A stretch of 64,000 bases of DNA from Gracilimonas tropica DSM 19535 (GCF_000375425.1 NZ_AQXG01000001.1:593176-657175); one strand, 5' to 3'. Positions 10,394-18,788 are shown, counted from the first letter of the stretch. The notes: generated by a model from the sequence alone, not told the origin. Numbers and translations: made by a program.

Positions 10394-10935
10394 ATATTTC
10401 AGACACACGAATACCGGCGGTTAAGCTTATAGAACCCAGAGTTTTTGAAGACGACCGCGGCTATTTTTATGAAGCTTTTCGAGAATCGGTTTTTGAGGAA
10501 GCCGGAATGGATGTGCATTTTTTGCAGGATAATGTCTCAAAATCCTACCAAAACACCATTCGTGGCTTGCATTACCAAATCCAAAATCCGCAAGCAAAAT
10601 TGGTACAGTGCTTAAAAGGCACCATCCTTGATGTAGCCGTAGATCTTCGCAAAAATTCTCCCTCATTTGGAAATTATGTGGCTTTTAAACTTTCCGATGA
10701 CACCAAGCGGATGTTATTTATTCCCGAAGGATTTGCCCACGGATTTTCGGTGCTTTCGGATGAAGCCATCATTTCCTACAAATGCTCCGATTATTACAAT
10801 CCCGATGGAGAACGAGGGGTGAGATGGGACGATCCCGACATCAGAATTAACTGGGATGTTGAACGTCCGATACTATCTGAAAAAGACCGAAAATTACCAT
10901 TACTGTCATCCATAACCGAAGAAGATTTATTCTAA
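10390..10935 (+). CDS. rfbC: dTDP-4-dehydrorhamnose 3,5-epimerase
   Basis: Epimerises C3 and C5 of dTDP-4-dehydro-6-deoxyglucose to the L-rhamno configuration. It is a cupin of 181 residues, the usual length. The family motif NTIRGLHYQIQ carries the catalytic base histidine, followed by KLVQCLKGTILDVAVDLRKNSP and FIPEGFAHGFSVLSDEA, the conserved substrate pocket. It overlaps the rfbD stop in an ATGA arrangement and is followed after one base by rfbB. The gene order A-D-C-B is compact and without promoters between the genes. Confidence 0.95.
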   Translation: MNISDTRIPAVKLIEPRVFEDDRGYFYEAFRESVFEEAGMDVHFLQDNVSKSYQNTIRGLHYQIQNPQAKLVQCLKGTILDVAVDLRKNSPSFGNYVAFKLSDDTKRMLFIPEGFAHGFSVLSDEAIISYKCSDYYNPDGERGVRWDDPDIRINWDVERPILSEKDRKLPLLSSITEEDLF

Positions 10936-10936
10936 C

Positions 10937-11944
10937 ATGCGAATTATTGTAACAGGCGGAGCCGGATTTATTGGCTCAAATCTCATCTTAAGACTTCACG
11001 AAAAACACCCCGATTGGGAAATTTTTAATATCGATAAGCTGACGTATGCTTCGGATCAATCATACCTGAAATCTCTCAAAGATTCCGGCCGCTATTATTT
11101 CAAAAAAGTGGATTTAGTGAACCGTGATGAAGTCCATGATGTAGTGCAAACATTCAAACCCGAAGGAGTAATTCACCTTGCGGCAGAATCGCACGTGGAT
11201 AATTCTATTCAGGGACCGGAGCCGTTTATTCAGTCCAACATTGTAGGAACATTCAATCTTCTGGAAGAATGTCGCCTGCTGTGGAAAGACGATGAAGAAG
11301 CCTGGAAAAACAATCGCTTTCTGCACGTTTCAACAGATGAGGTATATGGCGAACTTGAAGAAGAAGGGGGCTTTTTTAGTGAAGAAACTCCTTACGCTCC
11401 GAATTCACCATATTCTGCCTCAAAAGCCAGCAGTGATTTTATCGTGCGTTCCTACTTTCAAACCTATGGAATGAATGTCGTGACTACGAATTGTTCGAAT
11501 AATTACGGACCCCATCAGCATGATGAAAAATTGATTCCGGTAGTGATTCGAAATGCCATTAACCACAATGAGATACCGGTGTATGGGAAAGGCGAAAATG
11601 TTCGGGATTGGCTGTTCGTCCATAATCATTGCGATGCGCTGGAAGTTGCGTTTCAAAAAGGAAAATCCGGCGAAACCTACGTGATTGGTGGAAACAACGA
11701 ATGGAAAAATATCGATCTGGTTCGCAAAATCTGTGATATACTGAATGAAGAAGTAGGAGAGGGACCGGATGGAGATTACAAAAATCTCATTACTTTTGTG
11801 ACCGACCGACTGGGACACGATTTTCGTTATGCCATTGATGCTTCAAAAATAAAAAATGAATTGGGATGGGAAGCCTCCCAGGATTTTGACGGAATGCTGC
11901 GCCAAACAATTTTGTGGTACGTGGACAAGTATCATTCAAAATAA
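10937..11944 (+). CDS. rfbB: dTDP-glucose 4,6-dehydratase
   Basis: Converts dTDP-glucose to dTDP-4-dehydro-6-deoxyglucose using tightly bound NAD. An extended SDR: GGAGFIGSN binds NAD, HLAAESHVDNSI and STDEVYGEL are the RmlB signatures (Thr-Asp-Glu active site), and YSASKASSD is the catalytic YxxxK. The C-terminal RDWLFVHNHCDAL and RLGHDFRYAIDASKI motifs are typical of RmlB. The 335-residue length is close to the family norm. It is the last gene of the rhamnose operon; a large hairpin starts in its stop codon. Rhamnose presumably feeds an O-antigen, capsule or glycosylated surface proteins whose glycosyltransferases are not in this window. Confidence 0.95.
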   Translation: MRIIVTGGAGFIGSNLILRLHEKHPDWEIFNIDKLTYASDQSYLKSLKDSGRYYFKKVDLVNRDEVHDVVQTFKPEGVIHLAAESHVDNSIQGPEPFIQSNIVGTFNLLEECRLLWKDDEEAWKNNRFLHVSTDEVYGELEEEGGFFSEETPYAPNSPYSASKASSDFIVRSYFQTYGMNVVTTNCSNNYGPHQHDEKLIPVVIRNAINHNEIPVYGKGENVRDWLFVHNHCDALEVAFQKGKSGETYVIGGNNEWKNIDLVRKICDILNEEVGEGPDGDYKNLITFVTDRLGHDFRYAIDASKIKNELGWEASQDFDGMLRQTILWYVDKYHSK

Positions 11945-11990
11945 TGAATGTTGAATTTTAAATGATTCTTTAACTCAACATTCATCATTT
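11939..11990. repeat. Long inverted repeat after rfbB
   Basis: Arms AAATAATGAATGTTGA (11939-11954) and TCAACATTCATCATTT (11975-11990) pair over 16 positions with one mismatch, around a 20-nt A/T-rich loop. The left arm overlaps the rfbB stop codon. There is no T tract behind it, so it may be an mRNA-stabilising hairpin or weak terminator rather than a classical intrinsic terminator. Confidence 0.55.
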
Positions 11991-11999
11991 CAGACAATC

Positions 12000-12026
12000 T
12001 CGTTCCACATGCTCTGTGTTGGAACG
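12000..12026. repeat. REP-like palindromic unit (GTTCCA..TGGAAC)
   Basis: CGTTCCA at 12001-12007 pairs perfectly with TGGAACG at 12020-12026 around a 12-nt loop containing GCTCTG. The whole unit resembles dispersed 'CGTTCC..GCTCTGCG..GGAACG' palindromes that I recall from many bacterial genomes; that resemblance is from memory and was not searched. It lies in the spacer between the rhamnose operon and the EVE gene. Confidence 0.45.
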
Positions 12027-12061
12027 CGCATCAGTAAATTTTTAAATCTAAAGCGAATACA

Positions 12062-12535
12062 ATGAGCGATAGACAATATTGGTTAATGAAATCGGAACCG
12101 GATGATTACAGCATAGACGACCTGGAGAAAGACGGGGAAACTCCCTGGACGGGCGTCAGAAATTATGGGGCACGTAATTTTATGCGGGATGATATGAATC
12201 CCGGCGATGGCGTGCTGTTCTATCATTCCAATATCTCTACACCGGTTATTGTTGGGACGATGGAAGTTTCAAGCGAAGCTTACCCTGATCCGCTTCAGTT
12301 CAATCCGGATTCAAAGTATTTTGATGAAAAAAGTACCGAAAGCGACCCTCGCTGGCAGTTAGTGGATGTGAAATTCGTTCAGAAATTCGACAACCCTGTC
12401 ACCAGAGATGCCATGAAAGAAGAAGCTGCTCTTGACGATATGGAACTCTTTCGCCTTGGGAGATACTCCATCACTCCGGTTCGGGAAAGTGAATGGAAAA
12501 AAATTCATGAAATGGCCGGAGCCGAAGTTAAATAA
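12062..12535 (+). CDS. EVE domain-containing protein
   Basis: A 157-residue single-domain protein of the EVE (thymocyte nuclear protein 1-like, PUA-related) fold. The signature start YWLMKSEPDDYSIDDLEKDG is followed by TPWTGVRNYGARNFMRDDM and GDGVLFYHSN, which form the aromatic cage that binds modified nucleobases. Known EVE proteins bind modified bases in RNA or DNA, and some act in restriction or defence; nothing here points to defence since no restriction or methylase gene is adjacent. It stands alone between hairpin repeats and an alpha/beta hydrolase. Fold assignment is secure; the ligand is unknown. Confidence 0.92.
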   Translation: MSDRQYWLMKSEPDDYSIDDLEKDGETPWTGVRNYGARNFMRDDMNPGDGVLFYHSNISTPVIVGTMEVSSEAYPDPLQFNPDSKYFDEKSTESDPRWQLVDVKFVQKFDNPVTRDAMKEEAALDDMELFRLGRYSITPVRESEWKKIHEMAGAEVK

Positions 12536-12592
12536 TCATTTTTTTGTGGATTTATGGATGCAAGCTGAACCGCTTGTGTCCTTTTTATTTTT

Positions 12593-13417
12593 ATGCAGGT
12601 AACAAACACCATGATCCGTAAATCAATCTATTCCATATGCGGAATGCTGGTAGTTTTATATCTGGGTGTTTGCATCTACTTTTACACCATACAAGAATCC
12701 ATCATCTTCAATCCTCGGTATTTGTCAGAAGACGCCCGCTACGAGTATTCTTTTGATTTCAAAGAACGTTGGTTTGAACCGGCTCCCGAAGTTCGAATTC
12801 ATGCCATTCATGCTTTTACGGAATCCGATTCTGTTAAAGGCCTGGTGATGTACCTGCATGGAAACCGAGGCTCAAACCGAACCAATTCCGATAAGTATAC
12901 GCTGTTTCTGAACAACGGCTATGATATGATCTACCCGGATTATCGTATCTATGGTAAAAGTCGGGGAGAGCTGGAAAATGAAGAAGATTTAGTGGGGGAT
13001 ATTAAATTTGTGTTCCGGCAAATGGCCGAGGAATATGGGGAAAAGAACATAGTAATTGTTGGGTATTCGCTGGGGTCAGGAATAGCCGCCCAGGTGGCCA
13101 AAGATTTTGATCCCAAGAAGCTGATTCTTTGGACTCCATTTTATAGCCTGGTTGATGTAAAGGACAGTCAGTTTCCCTTTCTGCCCGATGCTCTCATGAA
13201 TTATACGCTCCGAACCAATGAAGCCTTGCCACAACTCGAAGAACCGGTTCATATATTTTATGCCGGTGCGGATGAAGTACTACCGGTGGAGCGTTCTCTT
13301 AAATTAACGGAATACCTGAAAGCAGGAGATTCTTACGAAGTAATTGAAGGACAGAGACACGGGTGGATCTATCGGCACCCTGAACTTCAGAAGGGTTTAC
13401 AGAAAATTCTGAGGTAG
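12593..13417 (+). CDS. Membrane-anchored alpha/beta hydrolase (BEM46/ABHD13-like)
   Basis: A serine hydrolase with an N-terminal membrane anchor (ICGMLVVLYLGVCIYFYTI) and an extracytoplasmic or membrane-surface catalytic domain. The oxyanion motif YLHGNRGSN is followed by the nucleophile elbow GYSLGSG; the acid is likely the Asp of YAGADEVLPV and the base the His in RHGWIYRHP. FNPRYL after the anchor is typical of BEM46-like proteins. Either ATG, 12593 or 12611, could be the start; the second places the basic MIRK directly before the anchor and is equally likely. The substrate cannot be told from sequence. Confidence 0.88.
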   Translation: MQVTNTMIRKSIYSICGMLVVLYLGVCIYFYTIQESIIFNPRYLSEDARYEYSFDFKERWFEPAPEVRIHAIHAFTESDSVKGLVMYLHGNRGSNRTNSDKYTLFLNNGYDMIYPDYRIYGKSRGELENEEDLVGDIKFVFRQMAEEYGEKNIVIVGYSLGSGIAAQVAKDFDPKKLILWTPFYSLVDVKDSQFPFLPDALMNYTLRTNEALPQLEEPVHIFYAGADEVLPVERSLKLTEYLKAGDSYEVIEGQRHGWIYRHPELQKGLQKILR

Positions 13418-13518
13418 TTAACTGTAAAAGACATAGAGTTTTCGCAAAGTACGTTATTTTATTCTTCACGTAAATGGCGCATTCTTCGTGATCTCTGCGG
13501 TTATAACTATTTCTTTTC

Positions 13519-13557
13519 TAAAGTGACAATAAATGTCACCGGTGACTTTTATATTTG
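13519..13557 (+). promoter_or_regulatory. Putative rmuC promoter with overlapping GTGAC dyads
   Basis: TATATTTG at 13550-13557 matches the Bacteroidota -7 consensus TAnnTTTG. Directly upstream, GTCACCGGTGAC at 13535-13546 is a perfect 12-bp palindrome, and a further GTGAC half-site at 13522-13526 forms a second dyad with the left arm. The position between the -33 and -7 regions is what a repressor operator would have. No clear TTG at -33 was found. Confidence 0.4.
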
Positions 13558-13593
13558 AGCCGTAATTCAAGCCAAATCAAAGAATCGTATTTT

Positions 13594-14955
13594 ATGGATA
13601 TTGTTTTAGTCAGTGCCGGACTCATCATCGGGGGCATAGCCGGGTATTTGATCGCTCATTTTAAATCCAAGTCTGAAAGCTCTCGTTTGGAAGAGCGGAA
13701 TCACAATTTGGATGAGCAGCTTACCGAAACCGAGCAGAAATGGGAGAGGGAAGTTCAGGAATATGAAACCAAGCTAAGTAATCTTCATCAAGAAAAAGAA
13801 GCCGAGCTTAGCGAGGAACGAAAGCGAGCTAACGAATTAGACAAACAGCTTGCCGAGCGAAATGCGGAATACCGAAACCTGCAGGAACGGCTCAACGAAC
13901 AGAAAAAAGAGCTTGCTGAAATGCAGGAGCAGCTCACCACGCAGTTCGAGAACCTGGCAAATAAAATACTGGAAGAGAAATCCGAGAAATTCACCAAGCA
14001 GAATAAAGAACAAATGGATCAGTTGCTGAATCCGCTGGGCGAGAAATTGGAGGCGTTCAAGAAGAAGGTGGAGGAGACGCATAAAGATGAAGTGGAAGCC
14101 CGCGGTTCCCTCAAACAAGAATTGAAGCATTTGATGGAGCTGAATCAGAAAATGAGCGAGGATGCCAAGAACCTCACCAAAGCATTGAAGGGAGATTCCA
14201 AATCTCAGGGGAATTGGGGCGAAGTGATCCTTGAGCGGATTCTGGAAAAATCGGGTCTTACCAAAGGGCGAGAATATCAAACCCAATACTCGGTAACCAC
14301 GGAAGAAGGAAAACGCCTTCAGCCCGATGTTGTGGTACACCTGCCTGATGAAAAATTCCTGATCATTGATTCTAAAGTGTCACTAACGGCTTACGAAAAA
14401 TTTAGTTCAGCGGATGATGAGGTAGATCAGGAACGGTTTTTGAAGGAGCACGTTAATTCCATCCGGACGCATGTAAAAGGACTTAGTGCAAAAGATTACC
14501 AGCAAATTCATGGAGAAAAAAGCCCGGATTTTGTACTGCTTTTCATCCCGATTGAACCGGCTTTTGGAACCGCGCTTCAGTACGATTCCAATCTCTACTA
14601 CGAAGCTTTCGATCAAAATATCGTAATTGTGAGTCCTTCAACTTTGCTTGCTACATTGGCGACCATCGACAGTGTTTGGAAGCAGGAATATCAGAATAAA
14701 AATGCCATGGAAATTGCCAAACGCGGCGGTGCGTTATACGACAAGTTTGTGCTTTTTGTGGAAAGCATGAATGACATCGGTCAGCGAATTCGCCAAACGC
14801 AGGATAGTTACGACGAAGCCATGAATCGACTTTCAATCGGTTCAGGTAACTTGGTTCGTCAGGCCGAAATGATTCGGAAACTGGGAGCTAAAGCTTCCAA
14901 ACAGCTTCCCGAGGGATTGGTGGAAACGGATGAATTGGATCAGATTGAGGAATAG
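13594..14955 (+). CDS. rmuC: RmuC family DNA recombination-associated protein
   Basis: RmuC proteins limit inversion and recombination at repeats and have a PD-(D/E)XK-like nuclease core; their exact reaction is unsettled. The N-terminus (MDIVLVSAGLIIGGIAGYLIAHF) is a membrane anchor, residues about 25-160 form a long charged coiled coil, and the conserved core contains SQGNWGEVILERILEKSGL, LQPDVVVHLPDEKFLIIDSKVSLTAYE and SPDFVLLFIPIEPAF. I start at the ATG at 13594. The longer frame from a TTG at 13555 begins inside the putative -7 box and adds 13 residues ahead of the membrane segment. The gene is convergent with the hydroxylase gene, with only 3 bp between stops. Confidence 0.93.
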   Translation: MDIVLVSAGLIIGGIAGYLIAHFKSKSESSRLEERNHNLDEQLTETEQKWEREVQEYETKLSNLHQEKEAELSEERKRANELDKQLAERNAEYRNLQERLNEQKKELAEMQEQLTTQFENLANKILEEKSEKFTKQNKEQMDQLLNPLGEKLEAFKKKVEETHKDEVEARGSLKQELKHLMELNQKMSEDAKNLTKALKGDSKSQGNWGEVILERILEKSGLTKGREYQTQYSVTTEEGKRLQPDVVVHLPDEKFLIIDSKVSLTAYEKFSSADDEVDQERFLKEHVNSIRTHVKGLSAKDYQQIHGEKSPDFVLLFIPIEPAFGTALQYDSNLYYEAFDQNIVIVSPSTLLATLATIDSVWKQEYQNKNAMEIAKRGGALYDKFVLFVESMNDIGQRIRQTQDSYDEAMNRLSIGSGNLVRQAEMIRKLGAKASKQLPEGLVETDELDQIEE

Positions 14956-14958
14956 CTG

Positions 14959-15579
14959 CTAATCCTCCGGCGGCATCGTGCCAAATACCCGATCCCAAAG
15001 TGTGGTAGAGATCCCAAATGCTTTTTCGGGATATTTATAATGATGCAAGGCGTGATGTTTGTAGTTTGATTTCAAATACGAAGGCACCGGGGTTACATGG
15101 GTTTTGTAGTGAATGCGGGTATATAACAAATACCCGGTGATGAAACCCGGTAGAAATAAATACACGTAATTTCCCATCAATAGGAAATACACCAGGAATA
15201 ATAAGCCAAGGATCATAAGTCCCGGAACCGGAGGCATAATGATGCGTTCGGTATCTCTTGGAAACTCATGATGAATTCCATGCAGGGTGTAAGCCAACTT
15301 TTGGGCAAATGCTGACTCCGGGAAATACTCATCAATATGGAACAAATAACGGTGAGCGAAGTATTCAAAGAGGGTCCAAAAGAAAAGAGCACCGGCAAAG
15401 ATGGCAGCTCCAACCCAAAATTGGTCAACTCCGGAACGTTGTACTCCAATGGCCAGCAGTACTAGCCCAAGTAATGAATACGTAATGGCGGATATATAGG
15501 GCGGCGATTTGGTCAAAGGTTCTAAAAATGAATTTTCAAAAAGGATACCCTGACCGTTGTTTTTGATCTCTCTGTCCAT
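14959..15579 (-). CDS. Sterol desaturase / fatty acid hydroxylase family protein
   Basis: A 206-residue integral membrane di-iron enzyme of the fatty acid hydroxylase superfamily. About four hydrophobic segments flank the conserved histidine clusters HRYLFHID, HGIHHEFPRD, HYKTH and HHALHHYKYP, which supply the metal ligands. Length and motif layout match the FA2H/scs7-like fatty acid 2-hydroxylase branch, suggesting hydroxylation of a lipid acyl chain, perhaps of sphingolipids, though the substrate is inferred only. The start at 15579 is the only one that keeps the N-terminal cytosolic segment. Transcribed alone. Confidence 0.88.
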   Translation of the reverse strand: MDREIKNNGQGILFENSFLEPLTKSPPYISAITYSLLGLVLLAIGVQRSGVDQFWVGAAIFAGALFFWTLFEYFAHRYLFHIDEYFPESAFAQKLAYTLHGIHHEFPRDTERIIMPPVPGLMILGLLFLVYFLLMGNYVYLFLPGFITGYLLYTRIHYKTHVTPVPSYLKSNYKHHALHHYKYPEKAFGISTTLWDRVFGTMPPED

Positions 15580-15670
15580 GCTAATTGTGGTTAATTCCCG
15601 TTGAATTTTAAAATCCCTCTGTGATCCGAAGGTTCCATAAAATTAATAAAAGAGCAAACTTATATGACTT

Positions 15671-16540
15671 ATGATGGAAGATGTGCTGAAGAAGAAAAGA
15701 AGAACGAAGTCAACCGGAAGTAAGAAATATTTGAAAATTATTGGCGGGGTATTCCTTGGCTGGTCATTTTGGTTGTTGATGATAGTCCTATTGCTAAGAT
15801 GGATAAACCCACCTTTTACAGCTTTTACGCTTCAGGAAGATTGGGAAGAAATAGGCAAGGAACGGTATAATTTGCGCCAAACCTGGGTTCCTTACAAAGA
15901 GATCCCGGATCATTTGAAACTGGCAGTAGTAGCGTCTGAAGACCAGCGATTTTATGAGCATTGGGGACTTGATCTTTCTGCGATTGACAAGGCACTTGAG
16001 GAGAAAGAGCGAAAAGGCCGGATACGTGGCGCAAGTACGATTACCCAGCAAGTAGCAAAGAATTTATTTTTATCGCCTGCACGCAGTTATTTTCGGAAGG
16101 GAATAGAGGCAGGAATTGCGGTATTGATTGAAGTTATGTGGACCAAACAACGAATTTTGGAAGTGTATTTGAATACAGCGGAATTTGGCCCGGGTATGTT
16201 TGGAGTAAATGCTGCTTCGAATTTTTATTACGGAAAATCAGCTTCCCGGCTTACTCCAAAAGAAGCAGCAAGAATGGCTACAGTTCTGCCAAATCCAAAA
16301 ATCATTGAACCGGTTCCGGCTTCAGAATATGTACAAGAACGAAGCCATTGGATCCTAAAAAACATGGAACAATTAAGTGGCTTGGCATTTTTACCCAAAC
16401 CTTTGCCTGAAAATGAGCCGGATTCACTTCTTTATTCTGCAGATTCTTTAATGATCCCAATTCTTAACGATTCTATTCCTATTATAAACATCGCTGATTC
16501 TACTGCGCTTAAAAAGATAGAAAGTATCCATCCTTTTTAG
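15671..16540 (+). CDS. mtgA: Monofunctional biosynthetic peptidoglycan transglycosylase
   Basis: A GT51 glycosyltransferase that polymerises lipid II glycan strands at the periplasmic face. A basic N-terminus (KKKRRTKSTGSKK) precedes one membrane anchor (LGWSFWLLMIVLLLRW). The GT51 motifs are present: VVASEDQRFYEHWGLD with the catalytic Glu, RGASTITQQVAKNLFLSP, KQRILEVYLNTAEFGPGMFGV and LTPKEAARMATVLPNP. There is no transpeptidase domain; the roughly 60 residues after the core are low in conservation. 289 residues is slightly longer than the typical 230-250. Two adjacent ATG codons at 15671 and 15674 could start it. Confidence 0.94.
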   Translation: MMEDVLKKKRRTKSTGSKKYLKIIGGVFLGWSFWLLMIVLLLRWINPPFTAFTLQEDWEEIGKERYNLRQTWVPYKEIPDHLKLAVVASEDQRFYEHWGLDLSAIDKALEEKERKGRIRGASTITQQVAKNLFLSPARSYFRKGIEAGIAVLIEVMWTKQRILEVYLNTAEFGPGMFGVNAASNFYYGKSASRLTPKEAARMATVLPNPKIIEPVPASEYVQERSHWILKNMEQLSGLAFLPKPLPENEPDSLLYSADSLMIPILNDSIPIINIADSTALKKIESIHPF

Positions 16541-16628
16541 CACTCTGATCTGTAAACATTCTTTTATCCTCTCATATGCAGGTATCAGGAAAACCCCCAC
16601 AGTTAAGCAGGGTAGTTCTCTATGCAAT

Positions 16629-16668
16629 GTTCCTTAATGATTAAGTATGCTTAAAGGCATTAAAGAAC
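16629..16668. repeat. Hairpin upstream of GNAT gene
   Basis: GTTCCTTAATG at 16629-16639 pairs with CATTAAAGAAC at 16658-16668 with two mismatched positions, and inside it TTAAG (16641-16645) pairs with CTTAA (16650-16654) around TATG. It sits in the 183-bp spacer before the GNAT/ProDH-like pair, without a following T tract, so a regulatory leader structure is more likely than a terminator. Confidence 0.4.
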
Positions 16669-16723
16669 CAAAAACAGTTTTGGGTTTACATTAAGCTTGA
16701 AAATATAAACGAGGGAAACAGGG

Positions 16724-17941
16724 ATGATGGAATTTTCAAAGCACAAACTTGAAAAGTGGGAAAGTTACGGGTTGAGCAATGATTTAATCACAGTGTACAA
16801 AAGCTTTTTGAATCAGGAATCGAATAAGCGCTATTATACCGAATATTTTAAGAGTCTTGAAAGTCTGGTCAAATATCAAAATCAGTGGGATGAACTTGCA
16901 GAAAGTGTAGGTAATCCATTATTGCTTAGCAGTTGGTTTACAGCCGGGGCGAAGGCATTTGAGATGAATAGCCAATTGATGTTCTTAACTATTATGGGAA
17001 ATAATTTATCTGCCGTAGCACCGATGGCGCTAAAAGGCAAAGTAATTCCTCATCTGGAAATACTAGGGAGTTCGATCTTGAGAGAACCCACCGGGTTTTT
17101 ATATGACAGTAAAAGTGCTCTCGATTTACTCATTAAAGCCCTGTTGGATACAAAAATGCCAGTCTACATACGGGGATTATACAACAAAGCTCCGGAAGCT
17201 ATACTGCTTGAGGAGAAATTAAAAGTGCAATTGTCTGTAGAATATTCTAAAGAGTATGCACAAATTCCGTATGTAGCTATTCAAGAAAATTGGGATTCGT
17301 TTGAGCAAAGATTATCACCCAGAAGAAGATCCAGTTTCAGGCGGTTACAGAAGAAGGTAGAGAAAACTGGCGAAGTGCAATTCGATTTTGTAAAACCCAC
17401 AGAGAAAAATTTTGCCAGATATCTTGATGAAGTACTAAAAGTTGAGTCGGCTAACTGGAAAGGAAGGATAGGTACAGCTATTGCTACACATCCCACGCTG
17501 AAGATATTTTTTAGTGAATATGGACGGAAAATGGCTAAAAAAGGACTGCTTAGGTTAAACTTCATGCGGATAGATGGAAAAGCCATTGCCGTTCATTTTG
17601 GAGTTGAATACGACAATCGTTTGTGGCTCTTGAAGATCGGGTATGATGAGGAATGGTCATCATACTCTCCGGGTATCTTGTTAATGCATCATGTGGTTCG
17701 GCATTGTTTTGAATGTGGACTGGAAGGTGTGGAATTTTTAGGAAATGATGACGACTGGCTACATATATGGGCAACGGGAGTGCATGAATTGGTTTCGTAC
17801 AGCATCTATCCAAAATCAATAGAAGGAAAACTTGTAAAGCTGCAAGATAAGTTGGCTGTGTATTATCACGATACGTTAAACCATGGCATGTATAAATGGA
17901 AAGGGGTTAAAAAGCACCATGTTAGAAAAGTTGAGACATAG
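16724..17941 (+). CDS. GNAT N-acyltransferase, BioF2/CelD-like
   Basis: A 405-residue cytoplasmic protein of the FemAB-related Acetyltransf_6 (BioF2-like) group. The N-terminal half is a degenerate GNAT repeat (SSWFTAGAKAFEMNSQL..LTIMGNNLSAVAPMAL). The C-terminal half holds the conserved core: RRRSSFRRLQKKVEKTGEV, LRLNFMRIDGKAIAVHFGVEYDNRLWLLKIGYDEEWSSYSPGILL and CGLEGVEFLGNDDDWLHIWAT. Relatives act in polysaccharide acylation or aminoacyl transfer, but no polysaccharide genes are adjacent. Its 3' end overlaps the proline dehydrogenase-like gene by 23 bp, so the two are one unit. GAGGGAAACAGGG precedes the start. The substrate is unknown. Confidence 0.82.
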   Translation: MMEFSKHKLEKWESYGLSNDLITVYKSFLNQESNKRYYTEYFKSLESLVKYQNQWDELAESVGNPLLLSSWFTAGAKAFEMNSQLMFLTIMGNNLSAVAPMALKGKVIPHLEILGSSILREPTGFLYDSKSALDLLIKALLDTKMPVYIRGLYNKAPEAILLEEKLKVQLSVEYSKEYAQIPYVAIQENWDSFEQRLSPRRRSSFRRLQKKVEKTGEVQFDFVKPTEKNFARYLDEVLKVESANWKGRIGTAIATHPTLKIFFSEYGRKMAKKGLLRLNFMRIDGKAIAVHFGVEYDNRLWLLKIGYDEEWSSYSPGILLMHHVVRHCFECGLEGVEFLGNDDDWLHIWATGVHELVSYSIYPKSIEGKLVKLQDKLAVYYHDTLNHGMYKWKGVKKHHVRKVET

Positions 17942-18788
17942 AGTGGTATCAAGAATTGCCTCAAGGCATGTAGCCGGCAATAAACTACAAGATGCTTTAA
18001 AGATCTGTGCATGGGCAAACTCGAGAGGCTACAATTATATTCTTTCAGCTTGGCAAAATGGAGAGCTTACAGAACTTTCTGAGGAAGACAAAAACAAGAA
18101 TATGGAGAGCTTTATTTCGGCACTGACCTCTGTGAAAAAAAATAGCGGCAATGCCTACCTTTCCATAAAGCTGGATGCTCTTGGCTACGATTATGCCTTG
18201 TTTTATGAACTTTTAGAAATGGCTAAGGCTGCAAGGGTACGCCTTCACATCGATTCGCTGGCTCCCGATTCCTGCGATACAAATTTTAGGTTTTTGGAAG
18301 ATACTTCCGACTACCATGATTTTCTTGGTTGTACTCTGCCTTCGCGCTGGAAAAGGAGCCTCGATGATGCGGACAAAGCAATAGATTTAGGACTATCGGT
18401 TCGTCTGGTGAAAGGGCAGTGGGAAGATCCTTTCAACAAGATCGACAGCAGGGATAACTATTTGGCGCTGGCAGAAAAATTAGCAGGCAAGGTGCCTTAC
18501 ATTGGCATTGCTACTCATGATAAGAAATTAGCCGAGCAAACAATTCAGTTATTAAAGGGTAAACAAGATCACTTTGAGTTAGAACAGTTCTTTAGCCTCC
18601 CTTTGAATGGTATATCGTTGGCAAAAAAATATTCAGTTCCTTATCGGCTTTATATATCGTATGGGCACCCTGCCATTCCATACAACTATCGGTTTGCTAT
18701 GACTCGTCCGGCTCTCGGAGTCTGGATGGTATCCGATTTTGCCTTTCATTTCAAAAAACCCTGGGCCGGCAACGGACTGGCACACTAA
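17919..18788 (+). CDS. Divergent proline dehydrogenase-like flavoprotein
   Basis: About 289 residues with the layout of the proline dehydrogenase (TIM-barrel, FAD) family: RIASRHVAGNKLQDAL near the N-terminus, VRLHIDSLAP, GLSVRLVKGQWEDP (family VRLVKGAY), VPYIGIATHDKKLAEQ (ATHN/D), FELEQFFSLPL and YRLYISYGHPAIPYNYRF. In true ProDH the last motif ends in an Arg-Arg pair that binds the proline carboxylate; here it reads YNYRFAMTRP, so the pair is not kept and the substrate may differ. No P5C dehydrogenase gene is near. I use the ATG at 17919, behind AAGGGG, rather than 17883. It overlaps the upstream GNAT gene, implying linked function. Confidence 0.75.
   Translation: MLEKLRHRVVSRIASRHVAGNKLQDALKICAWANSRGYNYILSAWQNGELTELSEEDKNKNMESFISALTSVKKNSGNAYLSIKLDALGYDYALFYELLEMAKAARVRLHIDSLAPDSCDTNFRFLEDTSDYHDFLGCTLPSRWKRSLDDADKAIDLGLSVRLVKGQWEDPFNKIDSRDNYLALAEKLAGKVPYIGIATHDKKLAEQTIQLLKGKQDHFELEQFFSLPLNGISLAKKYSVPYRLYISYGHPAIPYNYRFAMTRPALGVWMVSDFAFHFKKPWAGNGLAH

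Noticed and set aside
13430..13510. GC..CTCTGCGGTTA-like stretch after the hydrolase gene
   Set aside because: It faintly resembles dispersed CGCAGAG-type repeats remembered from other genomes, but a single degenerate copy is not enough.
16560..16625. Possible riboswitch-like segment (GGAAAACCCCC..GCAGGGTAGTTC) before the GNAT gene
   Set aside because: It does not match any riboswitch consensus that I can recall, and pairing is weak apart from the hairpin already listed.
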